NCBI RefSeq assembly: GCF_000010725.1
Contig: NC_013859.1
Coordinates: 268,001 to 332,000, forward strand
DNA: 64,000 bases
Direction: 5' to 3'
Origin: Azospirillum sp. B510
GTDB taxonomy: Bacteria; Pseudomonadota; Alphaproteobacteria; Azospirillales; Azospirillaceae
Shown: positions 49,786 to 58,343 of the stretch, piece after piece
Layout of the letters: each line of letters begins with the position of its first letter
How positions within the stretch are numbered: the first letter of the stretch is position 1
Position numbers and translations under genes: made by a program
The notes under the pieces: generated by a model
Seen by the model: only the letters and a program-made list of their open reading frames with translations
Databases searched by the model: none
Told to the model about the DNA's origin: nothing

Positions 49786-50826
49786 ATGACCGGCAATTCC
49801 ATCATCGAGGCCGCACCGGCCAAGCTGAACCTCTATCTGCATGTCACCGGCCGCCGCGCCGACGGCTATCACGAGTTGGACAGCCTCGTCGCCTTTGCCG
49901 AACTGGGCGACGGCATCGCCCTGACGCCGGGAGCGACGCGGGTGGCTCTGCGCGGAGCGGATTTGCCGCCCGCCGGCCCGCGCCTGGCCATCGCCGGCCC
50001 CTTCGGCCCGGCCCTGATGGGCGAGGCGCCGTCCGGCAACCTCGTGATGCGCGCCGCCCACGCACTGGCCACCCGGCTGGGCCGCGAGGCCGATGTGATG
50101 ATCGCCCTGACCAAGGTGCTGCCGGTCGCATCAGGAATCGGCGGCGGATCGGCCGATGCCGCCGCCTGCCTGCGGGCGCTGGCCCGGCTGTGGGGACTGC
50201 CGGCCGACGATCCGGCGCTGTTCGCGGTGGCCGCCGGGCTGGGCGCCGACGTGCCGGTCTGCGTCGCCGGACGAAGCTGCTATTTCGGCGGCATCGGCGA
50301 CGTGCTGGACGAGGCGCCGGAATTGCCGGAAACCCATGTGGTTCTGGTCAACCCCAACCTGCCGGTGTCGACCCCGGCGGTGTTCAAGGCGATGGCCGCC
50401 GCCCGTGCCGAAAGCGGCGCCGCCTTCTCCACCCCCGCGCGCTTCGCCCGCGAGCCCGCCGACGCCGCCGACCTCGCCGCTCTGCTGGGTGAGCGGCGCA
50501 ACGACCTGACCGCGCCGGCCCTGACGGTGGCGCCGGTGATCGCCGATGTCGTGGCGGCGCTGGAGCGCAGCGCGGGTTGCCTGCTGCCCCGCCTATCCGG
50601 CAGCGGCGCCACCTGCTTCGGCCTCTACGCCACGGCGGCGGCGGCGGAAGCCGCGGCCAGGGTCATCGCGGCGGCGGAGCCCGGCTGGTGGGTCAAGCCG
50701 ACCCGCCTGCGCCCCACCCCGCCCGGTTCCCCCGCCCTGCCGCGCGGCATCGTCGCCGATCGGGTGGGCGACATCCCACCACCGGCCGCGCCCTTTCCGG
50801 ACACCGGCGGATGGGGGATCGGCTGA
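49786..50826 (+). CDS. ispE: 4-diphosphocytidyl-2-C-methyl-D-erythritol kinase
   Basis: 346 residues. GHMP kinase: APAKLNLYLHVTGRRADGYHELD at the start (key part AKLNLYLHVTGRR), ATP-binding loop LPVASGIGGGSADAAACLRA, and the C-terminal RLSGSGATCFGLYATAAA. Phosphorylates CDP-methylerythritol in the MEP isoprenoid pathway. It is about 50 residues longer than E. coli IspE owing to a Pro-rich C-terminal extension after AEPGWWVKPTRL. GGAG precedes ATG 49786. Confidence 0.95.
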   Translation: MTGNSIIEAAPAKLNLYLHVTGRRADGYHELDSLVAFAELGDGIALTPGATRVALRGADLPPAGPRLAIAGPFGPALMGEAPSGNLVMRAAHALATRLGREADVMIALTKVLPVASGIGGGSADAAACLRALARLWGLPADDPALFAVAAGLGADVPVCVAGRSCYFGGIGDVLDEAPELPETHVVLVNPNLPVSTPAVFKAMAAARAESGAAFSTPARFAREPADAADLAALLGERRNDLTAPALTVAPVIADVVAALERSAGCLLPRLSGSGATCFGLYATAAAAEAAARVIAAAEPGWWVKPTRLRPTPPGSPALPRGIVADRVGDIPPPAAPFPDTGGWGIG

Positions 50827-50845
50827 CCGCCGGGCAGGCCCTCAT

Positions 50846-51151
50846 TCACGCCCGCATGTAGCCCCAGCCGTCGGCCTGCGCCTCGGCGATGTCGAGGACG
50901 CCGGCGGCGACCACCGTCAGCCCGTCGGCGGTCCGGCCGATCTTCGCCAGGCTGTTGCCACACACCCGCAGAAGCCGGTCGGTCTCCGCATCCGGGTTGT
51001 CGAGCGCGGCGGCGACGGCACCGGCATTGACGACGATGCGCAGTCTGGCATCGGGACGCGCCTTCAGCAGGTTGCGGGCGTTGTTCCGCGCCCGTTCCAA
51101 CGCTGCGGGAGTGGGGGCGTGGATGACCAGCCGCAAGGGAGATGCCACCAT
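50846..51151 (-). CDS. DsrE/DsrF-like small protein
   Basis: 101 residues. The sequence LRLVIHAPTPAALERARNNA followed by NLLKARPDARLRIVVNAGAV and LLRVCGNSLAKIGRTADGLT fits the DsrE/DsrF/TusD-like fold, with one cysteine (RVCGNS) where family members carry a sulfur-relay cysteine. ATG 51151 was chosen for GGGGAGGTGA upstream; that ribosome site includes the stop codon of the binding-protein gene, so the two are translationally coupled. Function: possibly sulfur transfer; not proven. Confidence 0.82.
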   Translation of the reverse strand: MVASPLRLVIHAPTPAALERARNNARNLLKARPDARLRIVVNAGAVAAALDNPDAETDRLLRVCGNSLAKIGRTADGLTVVAAGVLDIAEAQADGWGYMRA

Positions 51152-51156
51152 CGCCG

Positions 51157-52218
51157 TCACCTCCCCATCGCCGCGTCATGGAAGGAGAAATCGAACAGCG
51201 AATCGATATCCACCGGCTCGCTGATCTGGTCGAGCGTCTGCTGGAAGGCCTGCATCCGCTTGGTGGAGTCCAGGATCACCCGCGGATCATCGATGAAGGT
51301 CGTCGCCCCGGAGGTCAACGCCGCCCGCATCACCTCGCGTTCGACCAGCCCCTTGCCGATGATGTCGGTGACCAGTTCCGCCGTGCGGTCCGGGTTTGAT
51401 TTGGCGAAGGCGGTCGCGCGGATGTGCAGCTTGACCAGGGCCGCCACGGCGTCGCGGTTCCTGGCGATGGCGTCCTCGGTCACCACCAGCACGGCGCCGG
51501 GCTGCTTGGGGAACATGGAGCCGGCCTTGGCGATGATGGCGGCGTCCTGAAGACGCGACTGCACCAGCGTCAGGATCGGCTCCAGGATCGAGGCGCCGTC
51601 GATGGCGCCGGTCAACAGGGCCTGTTGCAGGGGCTGCTCGCCCATGCCGACGATCTCGACCTCGTCGGCGGCGATGTGGGCGATCTCCGCCATCCAATAG
51701 CGAAGCACCGTGTCCGGCACCGACCCGACGGGCAGCGAACCGATCTTCGGCCGTCGCCCGGTGGTGGCGCGGAAGGCCTTGATCCCCTCGGCAGGCGTGG
51801 TGGCGGCGGTCATCGCCTTCACCAGCGGCCCCCGGCCGATCAACGCCACCTGATCGATGACGTTGGCGGCGACCACCTTCAGCCTCACCCCCTTGGACCG
51901 CGCGATCATCGCCGGGCCGATGCCGACATAGGCGATGTCCAGCGTGCCCGAGGCGAGCGCCTGGATCATCGCCGGCCCGGATTGGAAGCTGGTGGTCTGC
52001 AAGCTCAACCCGGCGTCCCCGGCCCAGCCCTCACCCGTAATGACGTAGAGCTGGGTCATCGGAATGATCGGGATGTAGCCGACACGCAAGCCGGTCGCGG
52101 CGGAAGCCGGCGGGGACAGCGACGCGGCGGCGGCACCGGCGCCAAGTATCACGGCGCCGGCCAGAAGGTCGCGGCGGCCGAGCCGGGGCATGGACTTGAA
52201 AAGCGGGGTCTGCGGCAT
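51157..52218 (-). CDS. ABC transporter substrate-binding protein, SsuA/NitT/TauA type
   Basis: 353 residues from ATG 52218 (AGGAG upstream). Tat-type signal LGRRDLLAGAVILGAGAAAA, then the mature start TGLRVGYIPIIPMTQLYVIT typical of sulfonate, nitrate and thiamine-precursor binding proteins. GTLDIAYVGIGPAMI and PGAVLVVTEDAI are family segments. No permease or ATPase gene is adjacent, so it must work with a remote transporter or as a sensor. Five bases upstream of the DsrE-like gene. Confidence 0.9.
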   Translation of the reverse strand: MPQTPLFKSMPRLGRRDLLAGAVILGAGAAAASLSPPASAATGLRVGYIPIIPMTQLYVITGEGWAGDAGLSLQTTSFQSGPAMIQALASGTLDIAYVGIGPAMIARSKGVRLKVVAANVIDQVALIGRGPLVKAMTAATTPAEGIKAFRATTGRRPKIGSLPVGSVPDTVLRYWMAEIAHIAADEVEIVGMGEQPLQQALLTGAIDGASILEPILTLVQSRLQDAAIIAKAGSMFPKQPGAVLVVTEDAIARNRDAVAALVKLHIRATAFAKSNPDRTAELVTDIIGKGLVEREVMRAALTSGATTFIDDPRVILDSTKRMQAFQQTLDQISEPVDIDSLFDFSFHDAAMGR

Positions 52219-52322
52219 CGCCGTCTCCTCTTGCCGCGCCAGGCTCATCTGCGGCCGGCGGACTTCGATTCACGCCGCAGCTTACACGGCTCGGCCCGGA
52301 TCGACGCTGTTTTTCATGTGCT

Positions 52323-53552
52323 TCAGGCCGCCGGCAGGCGGCGGCGGATCGGACGGACCAGCCACAGATTCAGCGCCAGGCTGACCAGCGCCGCGCCACC
52401 GATCACCGCCGCCATCGGCAGGGCGGTATCATCGGCCATCAGCCCGACCGCCCAACCAGACACGGCACCGCTGCTGAATTGCAGCATGCCGGCGAGCGCC
52501 GAGGCGCTGCCGGCCATCTGCGGGAAGGATTGCAACGCGCCGGCCATCGAGTTGGCGAAGCAGAAGCCGGTCAGCGACATGAACAGGAACAGGCAGCCGA
52601 CCAGCCCCCACAGCCCGCCCCAGCCGCCCAGGACGCAGGCGACCAGCAGGATGCCGCTGGCGGCGGACAACCAGCCCCCGATCCGCAGCATCCTGTCGGA
52701 ACCGAAGCGCATCACGGCACGGCTGTTGATCGTGCTGACGATCATCATGCCGACGATGTTGATGCCGAACAGGAAGCCGTAATTCTCCGGCCGCACCCCG
52801 AACAACTCGATATAGACGAAGGGCGAACCAGAGATGAAGGCGAACATCCCGGCATAGATGAAGGACGACCCCACCGCATAGCCGAGATAGCGCCGGTTGG
52901 TCAGCAAGCTGCGGTAGGACTGGAACAACCCCATCGGCCGCAGGCTGGTCCGCCTGGACGGGGGATGGGTTTCCGGCAGGGTGGCGAGCGCCAGCATCGC
53001 GATCGCGCCGAAGGCCGCCTGGGCCCCGAAGATCCAGCGCCAGTTCGCCCAGATCAGAATCTGGCCACCGATCAGCGGCGCGATGATCGGAGCCGCTCCC
53101 ATCACCAGCATCATCATCGACAGGACGCTGGCGGCGCGGTCGCGCTCGAACACGTCGCGGATCATGGCGCGGACCAGCACCGGCCCGGCGCAGGCCCCCA
53201 CCGCCTGGATGAAACGCCAAGCCGCGAGATGGCCGACATCGACGGTCAGCGAACAGCCGACACAGCCCACGGCATAAAGCAGGATGCCGGTCGCCACCGG
53301 GATGCGCCGGCCGAAACGGTCGCTCAACGCGCCCCACAGCAGTTGTCCGACGCCAAAGCCCAGGAAGAAGGCCGACAGCGTCCATTGAACCTGATCCTGC
53401 GCCGCATGCAGGTCGCGGCCGATCGCCGGCATGCCGGGCAGATACATGTCGGTGCCCATCGGGCCGAACGACATCAGGACGCCCAGCGCCGCGATGAAGA
53501 AGGGACTTTCGGCGGGGGACCGGGAACGGACGGCGGCAAGACGCGCGAGCAT
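52323..53552 (-). CDS. MFS drug-resistance transporter, Bcr/CflA family
   Basis: 409 residues, 12 helices. Hallmarks of Bcr/CflA: FGPMGTDMYLPGMPAIGRDL, FFLGFGVGQLLWGALSDRFG, and RAMIRDVFERDRAASVLSMM with APIIAPLIGGQILIWANWRW. Exports bicyclomycin-like drugs, chloramphenicol or sulfonamides in related species. ATG 53552 begins before the first helix; the ribosome site is weak. The further upstream reading is antisense and not used. Confidence 0.93.
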   Translation of the reverse strand: MLARLAAVRSRSPAESPFFIAALGVLMSFGPMGTDMYLPGMPAIGRDLHAAQDQVQWTLSAFFLGFGVGQLLWGALSDRFGRRIPVATGILLYAVGCVGCSLTVDVGHLAAWRFIQAVGACAGPVLVRAMIRDVFERDRAASVLSMMMLVMGAAPIIAPLIGGQILIWANWRWIFGAQAAFGAIAMLALATLPETHPPSRRTSLRPMGLFQSYRSLLTNRRYLGYAVGSSFIYAGMFAFISGSPFVYIELFGVRPENYGFLFGINIVGMMIVSTINSRAVMRFGSDRMLRIGGWLSAASGILLVACVLGGWGGLWGLVGCLFLFMSLTGFCFANSMAGALQSFPQMAGSASALAGMLQFSSGAVSGWAVGLMADDTALPMAAVIGGAALVSLALNLWLVRPIRRRLPAA

Positions 53553-53852
53553 CAGAAAATCCGAATGGCGAAGGAGGGGGGGAATCGGACGGACGGAGTC
53601 CGCAGGCTTCAAGCTGATCCTCCCGCCGCCGAACGCAAAGTCCCGTCTCGGCATGGCTGCCCTGAGCCGGCTGCGACGGAATGACGCCGCGACAATCCGT
53701 GCCTTGGCCCATCCCCACCACGCCTCGCACCTCATGGCGACCGCATAGGACGGGAAAAATCCTGGTTCCACCGCGAGACTCATGCCTAAAATTGAGTCTG
53801 GATCCTGGGCTTCCCCCGGATCCTGGGCTTTTCCCGCGCCGGAGGCCGCGCC
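53553..53852. other. Divergent intergenic region between Bcr/CflA and BMP genes
   Basis: 300 bases, no gene seen. It holds only the 18-base-period tandem repeat at 53800-53830 just before the BMP gene; no clear promoter was recognised. Confidence 0.3.
53800..53830. repeat. Tandem direct repeat, 13-base unit
   Basis: GGATCCTGGGCTT occurs at 53800-53812 and again at 53818-53830 (period 18), within 25 bases of the BMP start codon. It may be a slippage repeat or an operator. Confidence 0.5.
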
Positions 53853-54860
53853 ATGCCGCACCCCACCCGCCGGTCCGTCCTGTCCCTCGGCGCCGCCGGC
53901 ACCATGCTTGCGCTGTCGCCTCGCCTTTCCCGGGCGGGCACCGGCCCGGCGGCGATCCGGCCGGGGCTGCTCTATGCCGCCGGGCAGAAATTCGACAAGA
54001 GCTTCAACGAGGGCGCCTTCACCGGGGCGGAGCGCTTCAAGGCGGCCAGCGGCATTCCCGTCCCGGAATATCTGCCCTCCACGCCGGCGCAGTTCGATCA
54101 GGGGGCGGCCTCGCTGCTCCGACGCGGCGTGACCGATCTTGTCGCCATCGGATTCTATTATGCGACGCCGATCGCCCGGCTGGCGCCGGCCCATCCGGCG
54201 GTGCGCTTCACCTTGATCGATGCGGTGGCGGAGGGACCGAACATCCGCTGCGTCACCTTCAAGGAGCAGGAGGGATCCTTCCTGGTCGGCGTGCTGGCGG
54301 CGCTGGCGTCGAAGAGCGGCACCATCGGCTTCATCGGCGCGCTCGACATCCCGCTGATCCGCAAGTTCATCGCCGGCTTCGAACAGGGGGCCCGCCATGC
54401 CCGCGGCGACATCCGGCTTCTGGTGAATTTCGTCGGTACGACGCCGGCCGCCTTCAACGATCCTTCCGCCGGGGCGGAGGTGGCGCGCAGCCAGTTCCAA
54501 CGCGGGGCCGATGTCCTGTTCGCCGGTGCCGGCGTTTCGAATTTCGGAATCTTCGCCGCGGCGAACGAGGCGCAGCGGCTGGCCATCGGCGTCGACAGCA
54601 ACCAGAATTACCTCTACCCCGGCACCATCCTGACCTCGATGCTGAAGCGGGTGGATCTGGCGGTGGAATCGAGCTTCCAGGCCGCCCATCAGGGCAAATG
54701 GGGTGCCGGAACGGTGGCGCTGGGGCTGGCGGACGGAGCCCTCGACTACGCGATGGACGAGAATAACAGATCCCTCGTGACCCCGACGATGCTGGAGGCG
54801 GTGGAGGCCGCCCGTCGCGGCATCATCACCGGCCACATCCCGGTGACGGACGGCAGCTGA
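53853..54860 (+). CDS. BMP-family (basic membrane protein) substrate-binding protein
   Basis: 335 residues. Signal MPHPTRRSVLSLGAAGTMLA with a twin arginine, then GLLYAAGQKFDKSFNEGAFT, characteristic of BMP/Med proteins that bind nucleosides or similar ligands. Later segments: VRFTLIDAVAEGPNIRCVTF, EQEGSFLVGVLAAL and IGVDSNQNYLYPGTILTSML. No cognate ABC genes are adjacent, so it is an orphan. A ribosome site is not obvious before 53853. Confidence 0.9.
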   Translation: MPHPTRRSVLSLGAAGTMLALSPRLSRAGTGPAAIRPGLLYAAGQKFDKSFNEGAFTGAERFKAASGIPVPEYLPSTPAQFDQGAASLLRRGVTDLVAIGFYYATPIARLAPAHPAVRFTLIDAVAEGPNIRCVTFKEQEGSFLVGVLAALASKSGTIGFIGALDIPLIRKFIAGFEQGARHARGDIRLLVNFVGTTPAAFNDPSAGAEVARSQFQRGADVLFAGAGVSNFGIFAAANEAQRLAIGVDSNQNYLYPGTILTSMLKRVDLAVESSFQAAHQGKWGAGTVALGLADGALDYAMDENNRSLVTPTMLEAVEAARRGIITGHIPVTDGS

Positions 54861-54891
54861 AACCGTCTCCGCCCAGCCTTCCCCGGAACCC

Positions 54892-56085
54892 TCAGGCCGG
54901 CGCCTCGGAAGAGAGCCCGCCACGGACGGCGGACAGGTCGGCGCCCTTCAGCGTGGCGAAACTGGTCTTGATCGCGGTCAGGTCGGTGCCGCGCAGAACA
55001 ACGCCGGCAAGACTGGCGTCGCGCAGGTCGGCGCCGTTCAGACGGGCCTTGGCGAAGCTGGTCGGCCAGAGCCGGCTGCCGTCGCCACTGAGGTCCACCT
55101 TGCGGAACTTGGCCCGCCACAGCTTGGCGCCGGCCAGATTGGCACCCTCCAGATTGCAGCCGGACAGGTCGGCGCTGGTGAAGTCGGCATCGCGCAGGTC
55201 GCTGTAGGACAGATCCGCCATCATCAGCTTGGCACCGGAGAAATCCGCCCCGCGCAGCCCGCAGAACCGCATCACCGCCCCGCACAAAAGCTGGTTGGCG
55301 AAATTGTAGCCGCGCAAATCGATCCGCTGCAACTGGATGCGGTCCCCGCCCTTGCCCAGCTTGTCGACCCAGATCTGATGCTCGGCGATCAGTTCGCTCA
55401 TCCGCGCCGCCGTGGTGGTCAGGCCGGTGCCGTCCACATCGACCCCATGCCGCTCCAGCGCCACGCGCAGCTCGTCATTCAGCTTGGCGCCGCACATCAG
55501 CACGCCGTCGAGCGTCGCCTTGCGCATGGTCGCCCCGGTCAGATCGGCCCCAATCAGGATGGCGCCGCTGAGGTCGCTGCCGCTGAGATCGGCGCCCGAA
55601 AGGTCGCTGCCGCTGAAATCGCATTGCGCCATCCGGCAATCGGCAAGCACCGCCTGGGACAGGCTGCAACCGACGAAAGTGGTGGTGCCGTCGCTGTTGC
55701 CCGCCGCCCGGAATTCGCCGCCATCCAGCACCATGCCGCGCCGCAGGTCGGCACCCTGGAGGTTGGCATTCTGCAATCTGGCGCCATCCACCCTGGCACC
55801 GCGCAGGTCGGCCCCCTGCAACTGGGCGCCGGTCAGGTCGGCCTTCGACAGGTCGGCGCCGTACAGGTCGGCCTTCGACAGCAGCGTGCCGGCCATCCGC
55901 GTCCGCGCCAGGCTGGCGCCGGTCAGCTTGGCGCCCGACAGGTTGACCCGGTTGAGGCCGAGCCCGGACAGATCGTAGAAGCTGAGATTGGCGCGCCGCC
56001 CCTGCCCCGCCGGGTCGCGCAGCAGCCATTGCTGGTGCCGAACCAGCACGTCGCGAACCGCCCGGAGGTAGCGTTCATCCATCAT
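54892..56085 (-). CDS. Pentapeptide-repeat protein
   Basis: 397 residues. After a 30-residue N-terminal helix (MMDERYLRAVRDVLVRHQQW) come many A(D/N)LxG-type repeats such as LSKADLYGADLSKADLTGAQ and SGSDLSGADLSGSDLSGA, which fold as a right-handed quadrilateral beta-helix. Two repeat blocks (about 35-215 and 275-390) are separated by a non-repeat segment LRVALERHGVDVDGTGLTTT. No signal peptide. Some such proteins mimic DNA or shield gyrase, most are uncharacterised. Start is 56085 or the adjacent ATG. Confidence 0.9.
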   Translation of the reverse strand: MMDERYLRAVRDVLVRHQQWLLRDPAGQGRRANLSFYDLSGLGLNRVNLSGAKLTGASLARTRMAGTLLSKADLYGADLSKADLTGAQLQGADLRGARVDGARLQNANLQGADLRRGMVLDGGEFRAAGNSDGTTTFVGCSLSQAVLADCRMAQCDFSGSDLSGADLSGSDLSGAILIGADLTGATMRKATLDGVLMCGAKLNDELRVALERHGVDVDGTGLTTTAARMSELIAEHQIWVDKLGKGGDRIQLQRIDLRGYNFANQLLCGAVMRFCGLRGADFSGAKLMMADLSYSDLRDADFTSADLSGCNLEGANLAGAKLWRAKFRKVDLSGDGSRLWPTSFAKARLNGADLRDASLAGVVLRGTDLTAIKTSFATLKGADLSAVRGGLSSEAPA

Positions 56086-56365
56086 GCGGCGCGTCGTTGC
56101 CCCGGCATTGCCGTCCCGGACACATCGCCCCGGACTGTCGACTCTCTGGATATTACCGGAAATGGTTCGATTCCGGAAGCCATGCGCCGTTCCCTCCCCC
56201 TTCGGGCGGGCAAGATTCTTTTGACACCATGGCCATTTTGGTCCGATCCGGGGGTCGCGCCGGTCACAACCGCGTGATTGCCTCCGCCATCGGCTTGGTC
56301 GGGGGAGAAGGCAAACCAATATAGTGGGTTCGGACCAGCGACCATCAGCAGGGGAGACCGGCGGA

Positions 56366-56782
56366 ATGCCCGAATCGGACAATACGCGATTGGCCAAGAC
56401 CGATCAGGACTGGCGAAAGGAACTGACGCCGAACCAGTTCAAGGTGCTGCGTCAGCACGCCACCGAATATCCAGGAACCAGCGCGCTCAACGGCGAGAAG
56501 CGGGAGGGCCTGTACCGCTGCGCCGGCTGCGGTCAACCGCTTTATGCCAGCGAAACGAAGTATGAGAGCGGCTCGGGCTGGCCCAGCTTCTGGGAACCGC
56601 TGCCCGGAGCGGTCGAAACCTCCACCGACCACAAGCTGGCCTACCCGCGCACCGAGGTTCATTGCGCCGCCTGCAAGGGCCATCTCGGCCATGTCTTCGA
56701 CGACGGACCGCAGCCGACCGGCAAACGCTATTGCATGAACGGGATCGCCATGCGCTTCGAGCCGACTGGCGGCACCGACTGA
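56366..56782 (+). CDS. msrB: Peptide-methionine (R)-S-oxide reductase
   Basis: 138 residues. Zinc cysteines in YRCAGCGQPLY and HCAACKGHLGHVFDDGP, substrate loop SGSGWPSFWEPL and the catalytic cysteine in RYCMNGIAMRF, all intact. Repairs oxidised methionine. GGGGAG lies 10 bases before ATG 56366. Stand-alone, not fused to MsrA. Confidence 0.97.
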   Translation: MPESDNTRLAKTDQDWRKELTPNQFKVLRQHATEYPGTSALNGEKREGLYRCAGCGQPLYASETKYESGSGWPSFWEPLPGAVETSTDHKLAYPRTEVHCAACKGHLGHVFDDGPQPTGKRYCMNGIAMRFEPTGGTD

Positions 56783-57036
56783 AAATCCGGCAGGCGAACA
56801 GGGTCGCGACCGGACGTCCGGGCATCTCCGCTTGCGCGCCGTCCGGTCGGAAACCCCTATGGAGAAGGCGGGCTTACCCTTATTTCAGCTAAAAATGACA
56901 ACCCTGACACCGAGCGCGATGGTATGATCGGCGGCGCGACGGGGTCTAACGGGGGCGGCGCGGCGGCCCTTCTCCGATCGTTGCGGGATGCGTCGTCGCG
57001 GCGGCGCGAACATCCGGTGCGTCTGGCGGAGGGCGA

Positions 57037-57612
57037 ATGGTCATTTCGGCCGATTTCCTGGGGATGCTTCTTCTGATCGCCAGCGCCGCCGCGCTTGGAC
57101 TTTCCATCGTCGTCGATGTCGGCCGTGTCAGCGCTGAAAAGACCCGGGAAGCGATGAATCTGCGCCTGTTCGAAAAGAAGCGCGTGGCGCTTGCCGAATG
57201 GCGTCAGCGGATCGAGCGCAAGCGCGTCGACCTGATCACGCTCCAGGCCCGCCTGACCGAGTTCAACGGCCGGCGTCAGAAGGCGCTGACCGAGTTGAAG
57301 GCTCTCGAATATGCGAAGGTCGAGCTGGTGCATGAACTGAGCGACCTGGATGGAAACGGCGAAATCTACTGGTCGAAATTGGCGGTCGGCCCGACGTTCA
57401 ACGAGCTGGACCGCAAGGATGTCGTGTTCTCGCGCCAGATCTGGGAGTACCGCAACGTGGCGCACATCACCGCCCCGTCGGCCGAAATCGCCTATATCAC
57501 GGTACGGAGCAGCTTCTCCGATCGTACCGGCCTGATCTGCTCGCCCGTGGTGCCGCTGGCGCTCGCCCCCGACCCGGAGGCCGAAATCGAAGCCGAGGTG
57601 CCGGCGGCATGA
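57037..57612 (+). CDS. Membrane-anchored coiled-coil protein of unknown function
   Basis: 191 residues. One N-terminal helix ADFLGMLLLIASAAALGLSI, then a charged coiled coil from about 35 to 105 (LFEKKRVALAEWRQRIERKR and FNGRRQKALTELKALEYAKV), a folded C-terminal part with YRNVAHITAPSAEIAYITVR and an acidic tail. GGAGG precedes the ATG. Its stop overlaps the next gene by four bases, and both share the same TM-plus-coiled-coil design. I recognise no family. Confidence 0.75.
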   Translation: MVISADFLGMLLLIASAAALGLSIVVDVGRVSAEKTREAMNLRLFEKKRVALAEWRQRIERKRVDLITLQARLTEFNGRRQKALTELKALEYAKVELVHELSDLDGNGEIYWSKLAVGPTFNELDRKDVVFSRQIWEYRNVAHITAPSAEIAYITVRSSFSDRTGLICSPVVPLALAPDPEAEIEAEVPAA

Positions 57613-58232
57613 CCGGTATGATGCTGTATTTCGCCCTGGGCCTGATGGTTCTGACCGTCCTGTCCAACCGCTACTGGCGCCGTCAGCTCATCCTGACGCG
57701 GATCGCGATGTCAAAGCTGAAGGGCAAGATCGACGACGTGAGCGGCGAGGTCTCCGACGTCTCCGCCGACTATGGCCATCTGGCGCAGCAATATGCGGAT
57801 ATGGAAAAGCGCGTCCAGAAGGCGGAGGTCGACATGCAGGCCGCCATCCTGGAAGTGGAGCAGAAGCGGTCGGCCACCATGGAGCGCTATTACGTCTTCG
57901 ATCGGAACGAGCCGCGCCCTGGCCGTTTTTGGGAGGTCACCGTCCGTTTCCACCCCTCCGCCGGACTGCTGGGCCAGGGCGGCTTCCATGGCTGGACCGG
58001 GATCCGCCGCTTCCTGCTGATCGCCGATGGCGACCGCGAGGCGCGCGAACGGGTTGCCGCGCGCTATCCCCGGAAGATCGGCTTCGAGATCATCGAGGTT
58101 GCCGGCTGCCGCCTGAACGGCCTGACCGTAAGCAGAATTTCCGAACTCAGCACCTTCCGCAAGCCGGGCAAGCCGGAGGAGGAGGGCGCCGCCCCCCGTC
58201 CGCAGCGCCGAGCCTCGACCGCCGAACCCTGA
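57609..58232 (+). CDS. Membrane-anchored coiled-coil protein of unknown function (partner)
   Basis: 207 residues. N-terminal helix MMLYFALGLMVLTVLSNRYW, coiled coil from about 33 to 92 (MSKLKGKIDDVSGEVSDVSA and LAQQYADMEKRVQKAEVDMQ), then a domain of about 90 residues with FWEVTVRFHPSAGLLGQGGF and GWTGIRRFLLIADGDREARE, and a Pro-rich tail. Translation is coupled to the previous gene (ATGA overlap), so the two probably form a complex at the inner membrane. No family recognised. Confidence 0.75.
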   Translation: MTGMMLYFALGLMVLTVLSNRYWRRQLILTRIAMSKLKGKIDDVSGEVSDVSADYGHLAQQYADMEKRVQKAEVDMQAAILEVEQKRSATMERYYVFDRNEPRPGRFWEVTVRFHPSAGLLGQGGFHGWTGIRRFLLIADGDREARERVAARYPRKIGFEIIEVAGCRLNGLTVSRISELSTFRKPGKPEEEGAAPRPQRRASTAEP

Positions 58233-58343
58233 CCGGCGGTCTGATCGCCCGGCCTTCGCCCCGTTCCTTTTCCCGCCGCGTGTCGGCGGGGGAGAGTCGG
58301 ACTTCCATGTCCGGCTTCAGCGGGCGATACCGGCTCCGGAGCG

